Below, piece by piece: positions 28,958-38,160 of a stretch of 64,000 nucleotides of DNA; position 1 is the first letter of the stretch, and each line of letters begins with the position of its first letter. The position numbers and the translations under genes are program-made. Source of the DNA: Brevibacillus laterosporus (lineage in GTDB: Bacteria > Bacillota > Bacilli > Brevibacillales > Brevibacillaceae); the NCBI GenBank assembly GCA_007833815.1, contig CP033464.1, forward strand, positions 1,559,501 through 1,623,500, read 5' to 3'. Below the pieces are notes generated by a model. The model did no database searches, was not told the origin of the DNA, and worked only from the letters and a program-made list of their open reading frames with translations.

Positions 28958-29033
28958 CTACGGCTTTACATGGGTTGAGATAGACGATGCTCAGGCATTG
29001 CGTCAGTGGGCGGAGAAAGCGAGTGGGGATTGA
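28947..29033 (+). CDS. Very small phage protein, 28 aa
   Basis: ATG overlaps the preceding gene; GAGGAG lies about 8 bases before it. The stop abuts the methyltransferase ATG. Acidic, unknown role. Confidence 0.4.
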   Translation: MKNSYGFTWVEIDDAQALRQWAEKASGD

Positions 29034-29975
29034 TGGATGAAAGCATGGGGGAAGTGGACAAGATCATTCATGGTAACAGTTTAGAAGTACTCAAGATGCT
29101 TCCAGATCAAAGTATCAACTGTTGTGTAACTCCCCCCCGTACTGGGGACTACGTGATTATGGAGTAGATGGTCAATTAGGACTGGAGCCAACACCAGAAG
29201 AATTTGTGGCCAACATGGTTACTGTCTTTAGAGAAGTTAGAAGGGTTCTTAAAGACGATGGTACGCTCTGGCTTAATCTAGGAGACAGTTACTGGGCTAA
29301 TAGAAGTCAAAATGGACTATCTTGGAAAGATAGCGATAAGCATAAAAACTATATGGTTCGTGCAGGTGGTAAATCTCATGAATACTTAAAGCCAAAGGAC
29401 TTAGTTGGAATACCGTTGGTGTGTAGCTTTAGCTTTGCAAGCAGACGGTTGGTATTTACGGTCTGACATTAACCCAATCGAGTATAGAGCGACTGTCTCA
29501 GGATATTGAGAACCAAAATGGTTCTAATCGGGCAAATGCAGGAAGCAAAACGAACGGAAACATGAAAGCAGTGGGCGGCTCTGTAGGGGCATTTGGTCCA
29601 CCGCAGTCTGGAAACAAGGAACGAAAATATGGGGAAGAAAGGGGACGTCCTGGATCGCACTTAGGAGGTAGTATCCCTTGGCAGGGATCCACAAGAAATA
29701 AACGATCTGTTTGGACGGTAGCGACAGCGAAAACAGCAGAAGCTCATTTTGCAGTGTTTCCACCAAAGTTGATAGAACCTTGTATATTGGCAGGTTGCCC
29801 TCAAGGTGGAATAGTGCTTGATCCATTCACGGGATCCGGAACCACACCAGTAGTGGCCAGAAACTCAGGACGGCATTTTATAGCGATAGAATTAAACCCT
29901 GAATATATCAAAATAGCAGAAAATCGGATTAAGAGAGAGACAGCACAAATGAACATCTTTGAGTTTGGTACTTAA
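29034..29975 (+). pseudogene. Phage DNA N4/N6 methyltransferase, multiply broken
   Basis: Begins MDESMGEVDKIIHGNSLEVL. The SPPYWG catalytic motif is out of frame by one base at a C7 run (29132-29138). A second shift near 29413 changes PWCVALALQADGWYLRSD. About 40-50 codons are then missing and a stop follows (SGY stop). The tail VLDPFTGSGTTPVVA and ELNPEYIKIAENRI (SAM-binding motif I) remains in the last frame. Non-functional. Confidence 0.85.
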
Positions 29976-30133
29976 TCCAGCTGCAAATATGCAGATCCGG
30001 AATGGCCAAACACCAAATGCACGAAATGATACTGTTCCACTGGTAGATCAGGAAACACAAAACGAACGTTGCTGCTGTTTCGCATAGCTTCAATCTCAAA
30101 ATTGTTTATTGTTTACAAATTATGACAACAACA

Positions 30134-30159
30134 CACTCGATCCTCCATAGGATCGAGTG
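30134..30159. terminator. Terminator at the end of the proline-rich gene
   Basis: CACTCGATCCT / AGGATCGAGTG, an 11-bp perfect stem immediately after the minus-strand gene. Bases 29976-30133 hold no gene. Confidence 0.7.
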
Positions 30160-30162
30160 GTC

Positions 30163-30390
30163 TCACCAAGGATGTGGTGGTCCAGAAGGATTGTTTACGG
30201 GTGGTATCGTTGGTGGATGAGGATTGATTGGGGGGAGTGGTACAGGGGTTGGTGGATGAGGATCGAGGCTGTGTGGTGGCCAAGGGGTTGGTGGGTGAGG
30301 GACTTCACCCGTTGGCGGGAAATGTGGATCTGGTAAGTTACAATCTGGTGGACACTCAGAATTAGATTTGAGATTTTTATCTGTTGTCAA
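30163..30390 (-). CDS. Proline/histidine-rich small protein, 75 aa
   Basis: TTG start with a strong AAAGGAGG upstream. After residue 12 almost half the residues are Pro, with repeats of HPPTP and related units, ending GPPHPW. No signal peptide. The terminator just after the stop shows it is a transcription unit of its own. Function unknown; Pro-rich repeats often bind proteins or metal. Confidence 0.65.
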   Translation of the reverse strand: MTTDKNLKSNSECPPDCNLPDPHFPPTGEVPHPPTPWPPHSLDPHPPTPVPLPPINPHPPTIPPVNNPSGPPHPW

Positions 30391-30468
30391 TTGAACTACC
30401 TCCTTTAATTTTTTTTAGTATCTGGTGATTGAAAGGAATTTATACCAATTAGTTTGGGGGAAAGAGTA

Positions 30469-30651
30469 ATGAAACGTTTAGAATGGTCAAATGGTAGTGG
30501 GTGGGGAGAAATATTCTGTCTCATGACAGGTCAAGAAGAGATGACTTACTGGAAAGAAGGTACTCCTTGCTATGACACATATACAGCACCAATGGTCGAT
30601 GATGATGGTGATATATTCTACTACCGATTTGATCAGGATGAGGGATGTTAG
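30469..30651 (+). CDS. Small acidic phage protein, 60 aa
   Basis: ATG 30469 after GGGGGAAAGAGTA. Trp-, Tyr- and Asp-rich, no known family. Confidence 0.55.
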   Translation: MKRLEWSNGSGWGEIFCLMTGQEEMTYWKEGTPCYDTYTAPMVDDDGDIFYYRFDQDEGC

Positions 30652-30723
30652 CACGAAGATATGTACGTCCTCGGTTCATATGATCTGGGCATGAATGTTA
30701 GCTTTGGATAGGAGGGAAGCACA

Positions 30724-30849
30724 ATGACCGAACAGCAGAAAACTGCAAAGAAGGAAACAAGGGTTCTGGGCATATGCAAAATGTGTCTCAATGCAGAGAT
30801 AGTAAACAGCGAACGGGTCTGCATTGAGTGTGCTAGAGAACTGGAATAG
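30724..30849 (+). CDS. Small zinc-ribbon protein, 41 aa
   Basis: ATG with GGAGGGAAGCACA upstream. CKMC and CIEC pairs spaced about 16 residues apart form a likely zinc ribbon. Possibly a phage transcription or host-takeover factor. Confidence 0.6.
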   Translation: MTEQQKTAKKETRVLGICKMCLNAEIVNSERVCIECARELE

Positions 30850-30932
30850 TTAGTTAGGGAGGCAAATGTGACCGAACAGCAGATCATTGAAACAGTGTAA
30901 GGGGCATCGTCATCCCCTTACACCCCAAAAAA

Positions 30933-31163
30933 CTAATCTCTTCGAATGACCAAATATATTACCAAACCAATGATAGGAAAAGCCAATACAGCTATCAATG
31001 CAATGAGTGAGAATTCCTTACTATTACCTCTACTTCTTGAATCGCGATAGGCCCAGATACTAAAGAAAATATTTAAGAAAATGGGCAGTAACGCAAAAAA
31101 ACTCTGTCCAACTTCGCCCATGTTAATCAAAGAAATCACCTGCTTTTTAAGTTTGCGAGACAT
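30933..31163 (-). CDS. PLDc_N-like two-helix membrane protein, 76 aa
   Basis: Two hydrophobic helices with SIWAYRDSRSRG between them and a final IVIYLVIRRD-type end resemble the phospholipase D N-terminal (PLDc_N) family. The start may be the internal Met near 31121. Opposite in strand to neighbouring phage genes, perhaps a lysogeny gene. Confidence 0.55.
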   Translation of the reverse strand: MSRKLKKQVISLINMGEVGQSFFALLPIFLNIFFSIWAYRDSRSRGNSKEFSLIALIAVLAFPIIGLVIYLVIRRD

Positions 31164-31255
31164 TTCGATTATATAAAAAAATGGGTAAATTGTGTAATTC
31201 CTTACTAGGTTAATTTACACAACACACGATTTGTAATTCGAGAGGGTGAGTACGA

Positions 31256-31859
31256 TTGAAAAGACACGAAGTTTTATCAGCTTTGGATAGGATCACAGAA
31301 ATGACGGACATTGTGGATTTCCAGGTCTATAAGGACACCCGTTGGGTTCTACTGCCAAGGCTGCGGTAGAAATAGAGAGAATCATAGTAGACGTTGCAAA
31401 AACGAATGGGAGGGAAGTCCTGTTCCATATGAAGAACTTGAAGGAAAGGATAGTATTCCTTGTTCATTGTGTAATGCATCCACTAAAAAAATTTACCATA
31501 TTAAAAATACGTTAAGTAATAAAATTATAAATGTAAGGAGCACGTGCATTGATCAGTTTTTAATGGACGATAAGCTAGCAGGGAAAACGAAAGCCCAGCT
31601 CAGAAAAGAGGGAGAACGTGCTAAAAGACTCACTTATAGTAATGAAAAGTTTCCTGGAATAAAGCAACTATTAGAAAGCTGGGACGATGAATTACAGAGA
31701 TATGACGTTCTGTTGCCAAATATCCTATCAAGACCGTACCAAGATATTGGCGATGACGTGAGGTATCAATTTCAATCGTATATTGAGGGTAAATATCAAG
31801 AAGAGGTTTTTAGAGACATCGAATTTGGATTACAGCAACAAGAAGCATTTATAACTTAG
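31256..31859 (+). pseudogene. Zinc-finger phage protein, probably frameshifted
   Basis: A TTG start (GAGGGTGAG upstream) gives MKRHEVLSALDRITEMTD in one frame, ending at 31364. The main part, with CQGCGRN and CSLCNAS zinc pairs and a helical C-terminus, runs in another frame to 31859. The overlap near 31315-31360 suggests one gene split by a single-base change. Function unknown. Confidence 0.55.
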
Positions 31860-31973
31860 ACCATTAGCTAATATACCTAATACCTCGCCCAAATCACTAT
31901 GAGATATCTTCACGACCTCAGCAAGCACTTCCTTATCTTCAGCAGACAAAACCATTTGCAAATCCTGTTCCAT
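31830..31973 (-). CDS. Possible small acidic protein, 47 aa
   Basis: Open frame MEQDLQMVLSAEDKEVLAEV with no clear ribosome site, overlapping the end of the convergent gene. Protein-like composition, weak support. Confidence 0.3.
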   Translation of the reverse strand: MEQDLQMVLSAEDKEVLAEVVKISHSDLGEVLGILANGLSYKCFLLL

Positions 31974-32172
31974 TGTTATTAAGATAAAAAAAGTCTTTAT
32001 CACCTACGATGATCGTTTGGTCAAGGTCGTACCAATAAGGTTCCCATTTCAATTCCAATGTTAAGCCCCCTTCAAGATAATATTAAACTACCCTGTCAGT
32101 TAGTTGAATAACTTGCCGTCAAATTAACACCTTATTTGCATGGAGCAACAACCATTTCAACTAATGCGGAAA

Positions 32173-32210
32173 CCCTCCCTCGGACAATAAATCCTGGGAG
32201 GGCTTTTTTA
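32173..32210 (+). terminator. Strong terminator
   Basis: CCCTCCC / GGGAGGG stem then CTTTTTTAT. It closes the rightward transcript of the early prophage module. Confidence 0.8.
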
Positions 32211-32345
32211 TTTGAACAGCTTCTTAATCAGCGAGAAGATATCAAACGTTTTTCGCTGCAACTTTGTTGGTTCCTCAGCCATCACCAGCAGCGGGGCATT
32301 TTCATCCTCCCGGCTAAACCATCTGCTGCTTTATTATCGCTGTAA
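32206..32345 (-). pseudogene. Degraded copy of the small basic gene at 47249
   Basis: The minus strand reads AGRMKMPRCW-stop-WLRN in one frame and FDIFSLIKKLFK-stop in another. The intact gene at 47249 has AGLKMPRGWGWLRN and FDIFKVIKKLFK. The copy has an internal stop and a frameshift. Confidence 0.7.
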
Positions 32346-32647
32346 TCTTTTTTAAAGCTCGATTTAGTTATTCCAAACGTTAAAGGTTTTTACTATCTTT
32401 TGCCTTTCCATAGTGTTTTGATTTTCTGTATATGAAAGAAATAGCACCCAGAACTTCGTTTTTCCACTAAGTGGGTAGCCGAGCCTACGCAAATGAACAG
32501 GAGGTATTGCGGAAGTTCAAAAAATGGGATTCGAATTGTAAAAGAGAAAGCAGGCAAGGAAGAACTATTCGTGATCTGGACACACCGTGGAATTATGGAT
32601 CTTCCCTGGATTTAGGGAGACTCTGAGAGCTTTATGTGGGATTGGAT
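32346..32647. other. Gap without a gene
   Basis: About 300 bases of mixed sequence with short, broken frames. Nothing identifiable. Confidence 0.5.
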
Positions 32648-33253
32648 TTAGAAATTAAAATTCAGGTGCGCCGATCCGAGGCGTGAGATTTGTGAGAATA
32701 ATATGGTCAATTCTGTTGGTGACAGGTCGAGATCTCGCTGTATCCAGAAGTGAATGGTTCCCACATAGGCAGAGGCAAGGTAGGCAAATAAATATTGCTG
32801 TTTGACGGGGATCTCACTCAAGTTTTCGGTTTTGAAATAGCGATATGAACCATGAAACTGCTCACGTATTAATTGGGTCAATCGAGATCCGAAGGACGTG
32901 TCTCCATTTGGTCTCATGAATACCTGAAAGAATCGTTTGTGTTCAACCACGTATTCAAAGGGGCGAACATAGCCATAAGGTGGCGGGGCAGCAAAAGGCT
33001 CTTGCCGATCGATGTCGTGACCAAGCTTTTTAATTATTGAATAAAAGCCTTCCAGTATTTCGTTCTTAAATTGTTCAACAAAATCTTGTATATCCTGATA
33101 ATGCAAATAAAAGGTGCCCCTGTTCAAGCCAGCTCTATCGGTCAGTTCTTTTACGGTAATGTTGTCTATACCGTTTTCTAACGCCAGATCAAGAAACACT
33201 TCGCGTAACAGTTGACGAGTCCTGAGAATTCGGCGATCAATTCTATTTGTCAT
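32648..33253 (-). CDS. TetR/AcrR-family regulator
   Basis: 201 residues from ATG 33253, with GGAGG nine bases upstream. DNA-binding domain: RTRQLLREVFLDLA...ITVKELTDRAGLNRGTFYLHY. The C-terminal half resembles the TetR_C_8 ligand domain. It diverges from the MFS gene, which it probably represses. Intact, unlike its target. Confidence 0.9.
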   Translation of the reverse strand: MTNRIDRRILRTRQLLREVFLDLALENGIDNITVKELTDRAGLNRGTFYLHYQDIQDFVEQFKNEILEGFYSIIKKLGHDIDRQEPFAAPPPYGYVRPFEYVVEHKRFFQVFMRPNGDTSFGSRLTQLIREQFHGSYRYFKTENLSEIPVKQQYLFAYLASAYVGTIHFWIQRDLDLSPTELTILFSQISRLGSAHLNFNF

Positions 33254-33272
33254 ATTATTTTCCTCCAAAATT

Positions 33273-33287
33273 TCAGTAACTTACTGA
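33273..33287. promoter_or_regulatory. Perfect palindrome, likely TetR operator
   Basis: TCAGTAA-C-TTACTGA, a 7-1-7 perfect palindrome 20 bases upstream of the regulator start. A second pair, TAATGAACAC (33311) and GTGTTCATTA (33392), flanks the rest of the divergent promoter region. Confidence 0.6.
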
Positions 33288-33427
33288 TCATTCTTCTAGT
33301 TGCCGTTGATTAATGAACACAAGGATAGCGGATGAACATTGGATATCCGAGTCAATCAATTATAATTTTATTATCAATGTTAATCAACACCGTGTTCATT
33401 ATTTCAATATGAATTGGAGAGGGGTAC

Positions 33428-34881
33428 ATGTTTAAAAGAGACGCATCTGCTGCAACTTCAAATATGAATACTGTAGTTACGTTAAATCGTAAATCGTTTA
33501 TTTATGCCATGATTGCAATTATTCCTGGCATGATGATGGTTATGCTCAATAGTACAGCGATGAATGTAGCTATTCCAAGCCTGACACAGGATTTTCAGGT
33601 TTCATTTGAGACATTACAGTGGGTCATCAACGGTTATATGCTGGCGATGGCAGCTACCGTTCCAATCTCAGGGTGGTTTTCTGACAGAATTGGCGCAGGC
33701 CGGGCTTATTTAATGATGATTATGTTATTTATCTTTGGTTCACTGCTATGCTCGATGGCACAAAATTCGGAACAGCTTATCGCTTTCCGTATCATTCAGG
33801 GACTGGGTGGGGGGATGATCCAGCCGATTGGCATGGCAATGATTTATAGGCTGGCGCCTCCAGACAAAAAAGGACAGATTATGGGGATGATTGGTATACC
33901 TATGCTGATTGCACCAGCAACAGGGCCGATTTTATCCGGTTGGTTTCTTGAGGCTATGGGTTGGCAATGGATCTTTCTGATCAATCTTCCGATCGGAACG
34001 CTTGCTGTTTGGCTTGGCTTGCGCCATCTGTGTAAACATGTACGTCTTCAAAAAACTCACAATAAACAGCAGCCGTTTGATCGACTTGGGGCTATGTTTG
34101 CACCAACAGCTTTTGTACTTCTTGCTTTGAGTATAAATCAGCATAGTTCCAATAAGTGGGGATCCATTGTGATGGGGGGACAGGAACTTTATTGCTGATT
34201 TGGTTGTGTATCCATGAGCTCCGTCATGAAAATCCCATTCTAGAATTAAGGGCATTTCGTGCCTATCGCTTTCGCAGGGGCATGATTGTCAGTACAATTC
34301 AATATGCAGCTCTAAATGGGTCGCTAGTATTTATTCCGATATTTTTGCAAAAATATCGTTCTTACAGCCCTTTCGATGCGGGAATAATTATGAGCATGCT
34401 TGCTATAACCTCTGGTTTGCTGATGCCAGTAGGTGGGAAAATATACGACCGTTTCGGGATCCGGCCATTAGCTTGCTCTGGTATGGGAACGATTGCTGTG
34501 GCTTTATTACTACTTTCCCGGATAAGTGACATAGCACATTATCTACAAATTGCAGGAATAGTCGGTTTGCTTGGGATTGGAATGGGATTATGCATGATGT
34601 CATTAAACACATATATTCTACAATCAGCTCCGGCTTCGATGATCAGTAGAATCACACCTTTAACTGCAGCAGGAGCTAATCTAATCATACCGGTGGCGAT
34701 TGCCTGCTTGAGTAACTTTCAAGCAATGCGTACCTTTAGTCATACAGTAAATGAATATAAGGATAATCCGGTTGCTGCTGAAATGGCTGCTTATTCTGAC
34801 ACCTTTTTACTGACAGCATGCATTGCTTTAGGCGGAGCATTTGTCAGTCTGCTGTTGAAGCCACCTCAAGATCCTACCTAG
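33428..34881 (+). pseudogene. DHA2 (EmrB/QacA-like) MFS multidrug exporter, frameshifted at a G run
   Basis: The first frame (33428-34198) covers the N-terminal seven or so helices with LNSTAMNVAIPSL, GWFSDRIGAGR and GPILSGWFLEA. At six G (34174-34179) one G is missing: seven would read VMGGTGTLLLIW and continue without a break into the second frame (to 34881), which holds the remaining helices. One indel thus separates two halves of an otherwise complete 14-helix-type exporter. Confidence 0.88.
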
Positions 34882-34970
34882 CGAGTCACCACTATGACCA
34901 TTAGGGATGGAAACATTATGAATCGATTGAAAAATGGGAAATAAAGCGAAGTTGGGGTGTTGAATGAAAA

Positions 34971-35219
34971 ATGGAAAAAGAAACAAAAGCAGATATGATT
35001 CTTTCTGGCAATGCAGTTTTTACATTCCTAGAGGATGAGCCCAAACCAGCCTCCATTGTGATCGTCGCAAGTAGAATTGTAGCGGTAGGTTCGCCACAAG
35101 AAATGAAGGCATTCATCGGTCCCGAAACAAAAATATATCAATTTGATGATCAGTTAATAATTGGTAACAGCTCCTTTTTTGAATTATTTATGAAAGAAAA
35201 GCATAAAAGTAGGACATAG
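34971..35219 (+). pseudogene. N-terminal fragment of a YtcJ-like amidohydrolase
   Basis: KADMILSGNAVFT, SRIVAVGSPQEM and GPETKIYQFDDQLI match the opening beta-sandwich of amidohydrolase family 3. The frame ends before the metal-binding HxH, so only about 70 of some 540 residues remain. Confidence 0.7.
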
Positions 35220-35633
35220 AAAACATTGTTCTTTAGACTCGTTTTGTTAATCCCATGCAGTTTTTGAAGTGAATATATTAGCAGGTATAGAACAAGAGGT
35301 AAGCTACGAATAAAAGTGAAATAAGATGATATTGGACATTACTAAGAAGACTGGACAAAAAAGCAGCACCCTTGAAATAATCTCAAAGGGTGCTACTTGT
35401 ACCATAAGGCATTTATTTTACAACCATAACTGGGCACAGTATTTTTTCACTACTTTACAACTAACACTGCCTAACTTAAATTATGTAAAGAATTTAGTCC
35501 ACGGCTTCCGATAATAAATAGGCCCATTTTTTCATTGTTTCATATACAAATGACAGAGTCAGGGCATTAAGAATGAATAGCATAAATGAACTTAGATTGT
35601 ATAAGAAAACCTTAAAAGTCACATGGAGGTTCT
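35220..35633. other. Gap with one leftward terminator
   Basis: No supported gene in about 410 bases. The only structure is the hairpin at 35356. Confidence 0.5.
35356..35400 (-). terminator. Orphan terminator facing left
   Basis: AGCAGCACCCTT / AAGGGTGCTACT stem with a T6 run on the minus-strand side. No minus-strand gene now precedes it, so the gene it served was probably lost. Confidence 0.6.
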
Positions 35634-35804
35634 ATGAAAAAAACGTCAGATTCAACAGGAAGTACATCCTTACCTGGCCGAGTTAAACTAAGTAGCGAAG
35701 AAATTACAAGAAGTCAGATAATGAATCAAGTTTTAAAGACTGAAAAGATGCAAGACGAGGTAAACCAAAAACAGGAAAATAATTTTTTATTAGAAGGTGA
35801 ATAG
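35634..35804 (+). CDS. Small hydrophilic protein, 56 aa
   Basis: ATG after ATGGAGGTTCT. Ser/Thr-rich start, charged helical tail. Its stop overlaps the next gene start (GTGAATAG), so the two are coupled. Confidence 0.6.
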   Translation: MKKTSDSTGSTSLPGRVKLSSEEITRSQIMNQVLKTEKMQDEVNQKQENNFLLEGE

Positions 35805-36198
35805 ATTCTTAAATAGAAATAATCAAAAGTACCAAGAGGATGTGGCGATGGATTTTATTAATCGAGCTGAAGGTTTTTGTGATTCATTTGGTATTATTTC
35901 AACACAAGGGCTTGCCTTTGTTTTTGATCACGTTGTTCAAAGTTGGAGTTTTAATAATATGCAACGAATTTTACTTGAAATTCGAGAAAAAGAAGACGAG
36001 TATCGTAAAGCACATGATAATAGAGCAATGCCAGATGAAGATCGGTTAAGTATTATTTTAGATTTTATTCCTAATGATGCCGCACATCAATTTGACCGAC
36101 GATCTCTCATTAAAGAAGGCTACGGGGTTTATGTAGGAAAGCGTTATGATATCATGGATTTTGGGTATGGATCATTAAATTACAGCGATTCATTTTAA
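35797..36198 (+). CDS. Hypothetical protein, 133 aa
   Basis: GTG start coupled to the gene before; ATG 35848 with AAGAGGA upstream is an alternative. Soluble, mixed alpha/beta, ending in a Tyr/Gly-rich tail. Family unknown. Terminator follows. Confidence 0.6.
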   Translation: MNRFLNRNNQKYQEDVAMDFINRAEGFCDSFGIISTQGLAFVFDHVVQSWSFNNMQRILLEIREKEDEYRKAHDNRAMPDEDRLSIILDFIPNDAAHQFDRRSLIKEGYGVYVGKRYDIMDFGYGSLNYSDSF

Positions 36199-36204
36199 AA
36201 AATA

Positions 36205-36232
36205 GGAACTGGGGGAATGATCCCCCCGTTCT
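36205..36232. terminator. Short hairpin between convergent genes
   Basis: GAAC-GGGG / CCCC-GTTC type stem followed by TTCTTAG. Confidence 0.55.
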
Positions 36233-36234
36233 TC

Positions 36235-36843
36235 TTAGTTTAAAATTTTATTAAAATCCGGCTCTTTTTTCATCTCTAAGGTTTTCTTAATTTTGAAAGT
36301 AGGCAGATCAACTAAATAGACGGTATATGTTTTATATACCTTGTCGCTATTATGGAAGTCTACATAATGAATAGTAATATAGGAAAGAGCTAACGATTTT
36401 TTATCTGATGAAAATTGATAATCTGCAAAAAGGAATGTTTCATTTATGGGTAGTGTTGTGATTTTTTCATTCTCTTTTTTTAGTAAAAGAGAGTTACAAA
36501 GTTTAACTCCACATTGATATTTTAGGAGTAAATAGGTTGCATCCTTATTTTCTAAGAGGATTATCCCACGGGTAGCAACACCCAGTTCAGCTTTTTTTTG
36601 TTTATCGTCTTCTAATTCTGAGTAAATCTCATTAAATTCTGGTATAGATTTGATTGGTATTTTTATGGTCTTTGTTTTACTGCTATAGTCTTCAAACGTA
36701 ATATTATCTAAGTCTTGTATAGATAAATATTCAGGAGGTGCACCTGTTCCAACGGTAGGCTCTTCTATAGGTGAAGAAGCTACAAAGTATTGAAGAATAC
36801 CTAAAAGAATAAGAGAAAATAACCCAACTGATCTTACTTTCAT
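36235..36843 (-). CDS. Membrane-anchored or secreted hypothetical protein
   Basis: 202 residues from ATG 36843 (ATGGAGGGTGGGC upstream). An N-terminal hydrophobic segment (VGLFSLILLGILQYFV) is followed by a soluble extracytoplasmic domain with one close Cys pair (CGVKLC). No family recognised. Confidence 0.65.
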   Translation of the reverse strand: MKVRSVGLFSLILLGILQYFVASSPIEEPTVGTGAPPEYLSIQDLDNITFEDYSSKTKTIKIPIKSIPEFNEIYSELEDDKQKKAELGVATRGIILLENKDATYLLLKYQCGVKLCNSLLLKKENEKITTLPINETFLFADYQFSSDKKSLALSYITIHYVDFHNSDKVYKTYTVYLVDLPTFKIKKTLEMKKEPDFNKILN

Positions 36844-37017
36844 ACAGGCCCACCCTCCATATATAACCAATTTTTTCAAGTATAACATGGTAAATGGTAA
36901 ATTTCTCTATGTATGTGGAATATAAACTGAAGTCAAACTTTTTCGTTTTCGGATAGGCTTTTTTGTCATGCAAAAGCCACTTATAAGTAGAAGGGTAAAA
37001 CGATGGGAGGTGCTGAA

Positions 37018-37188
37018 TTGAAAAGTGTTTCTTTAAGTGATAAAGAAATGGAATTAATCATTAGCGCTCTTGATTATCAAAACTATGAATTTGCAACCTA
37101 TGAAGATGATTCAGGTCATTACGATCTTAAATTAAAGCTAGAGCAAAGCCTTAACCAAACAAATTCAGAGGAGGTAAATGGTGATTGA
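37018..37188 (+). CDS. Small acidic protein, 56 aa
   Basis: TTG start behind GGGAGGTGCTGAA. Helical, acidic; ends overlapping the next gene. Opens a run of five short phage genes. Confidence 0.55.
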   Translation: MKSVSLSDKEMELIISALDYQNYEFATYEDDSGHYDLKLKLEQSLNQTNSEEVNGD

Positions 37189-37369
37189 AGATTTAGTAGT
37201 GTTTCTCTTTTTTCTATCGTGTTACCTCATGCTTGGTTGTATGGTCTTAATTCCAGCATCATTACTACCAGATTTTAAGTTCTCTTTTAAAGAGAAGGTG
37301 TTGCTATTAATAGAGTGGTTACCAATTTTAATCTATTTAATTCATATAAGTGAAAATCAGGAGGGATAA
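37178..37369 (+). CDS. Small membrane protein, 63 aa
   Basis: AGAGGAGGTAA before ATG 37178. Two hydrophobic helices separated by FKFSFKEK. Unknown role. Confidence 0.55.
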   Translation: MVIEDLVVFLFFLSCYLMLGCMVLIPASLLPDFKFSFKEKVLLLIEWLPILIYLIHISENQEG

Positions 37370-37374
37370 GGAAC

Positions 37375-37545
37375 ATGACTCCAGATGAATTTGAAAAGCG
37401 CATGAAAGAGATATTTCCTAAAGGTTACTACGACGAGGAAATAGCACATCAAAAAGCAGATGAACTGATGTGTGATCTACTCCGTTCTCTTGGCTATGGA
37501 GCAGGTGTTGAAGTGTTTGAAAAAGCAAGTAAATGGTATGCGTAG
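37375..37545 (+). CDS. Small hypothetical protein, 56 aa
   Basis: ATG after AGGAGGGATAAGGAAC. Charged helix, single Cys. Not recognised. Confidence 0.55.
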   Translation: MTPDEFEKRMKEIFPKGYYDEEIAHQKADELMCDLLRSLGYGAGVEVFEKASKWYA

Positions 37546-37559
37546 AAAGGATGATTAAT

Positions 37560-37739
37560 GTGGCAAGCACTACAGCAAAAGCAACAATTAGTATTGATAT
37601 TGAGGGGTTAGAGAAATTGAAAGAACTTAATAGAGAGATCGGAAAGTTCGAATGTGAATTTGAAGAAATGCAGGAACGGATGAATAAAGTTAGAAAGAAA
37701 ATGGATAACTGGGAACCTAAACTAATTCGCAAACGTTAA
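37560..37739 (+). CDS. Small coiled-coil phage protein, 59 aa
   Basis: GTG start giving MASTTAKATISIDIEGLEKLKEL, chosen because the next gene opens almost the same way (MASTSVTVKVNGIEELKEL). The C-terminal part is an amphipathic, charged helix. Confidence 0.6.
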   Translation: MASTTAKATISIDIEGLEKLKELNREIGKFECEFEEMQERMNKVRKKMDNWEPKLIRKR

Positions 37740-37771
37740 TATCTTTAAATTTATTCTGTAGGAGGGATAAC

Positions 37772-38023
37772 ATGGCATCTACTTCAGTCACAGTTAAAGT
37801 TAATGGAATTGAGGAACTAAAGGAGCTTACAAAAGCGATAGAAGATGTTGTAACAGCACTTGAGAAGCTAAATAAATGTACGAACAAAAGTAATTACGTA
37901 ACGCTATCACCTACTGTAAATATCACAACAGGCCAATGTGTAGATGCTGTTTCTACCAAAACGTTATGTCTGCTAGGTGACGAGATTACAGAAACTTTAA
38001 AAGTCATAGGCGGCAAATACTAG
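37772..38023 (+). CDS. Paralogue of the preceding protein, 83 aa
   Basis: AGGAGGGATAAC before ATG. Shares the N-terminal 25 residues with its neighbour, then differs (Thr- and Asn-rich strand region). A tandem duplication with divergence. Confidence 0.6.
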   Translation: MASTSVTVKVNGIEELKELTKAIEDVVTALEKLNKCTNKSNYVTLSPTVNITTGQCVDAVSTKTLCLLGDEITETLKVIGGKY

Positions 38024-38117
38024 GGTTTTTTAGTAAGTGAAACTTTAGCTAGTAGTTTATTTAAAAAATGAGACAAAGAAGGTTTAAGCAAAGGTTTACC
38101 TTTTGGGTACACATAAA

Positions 38118-38160
38118 ATACCCCTGTAATTTATGGCAGGGGTAAATAGAAATTTTATTT
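38118..38160. terminator. Bidirectional terminator
   Basis: TACCCCTG / CAGGGGTA stem between convergent genes. Confidence 0.75.

Noticed and set aside
30180..30330. Repetitive GGTGGATGAGG units considered as a CRISPR or satellite
   Set aside because: Spacing is irregular and the units encode Pro-rich repeats in a gene with good start and stop signals.
32136..32345. Plus-strand 69-codon open frame
   Set aside because: It is antisense to the decayed small basic gene and crosses a terminator.
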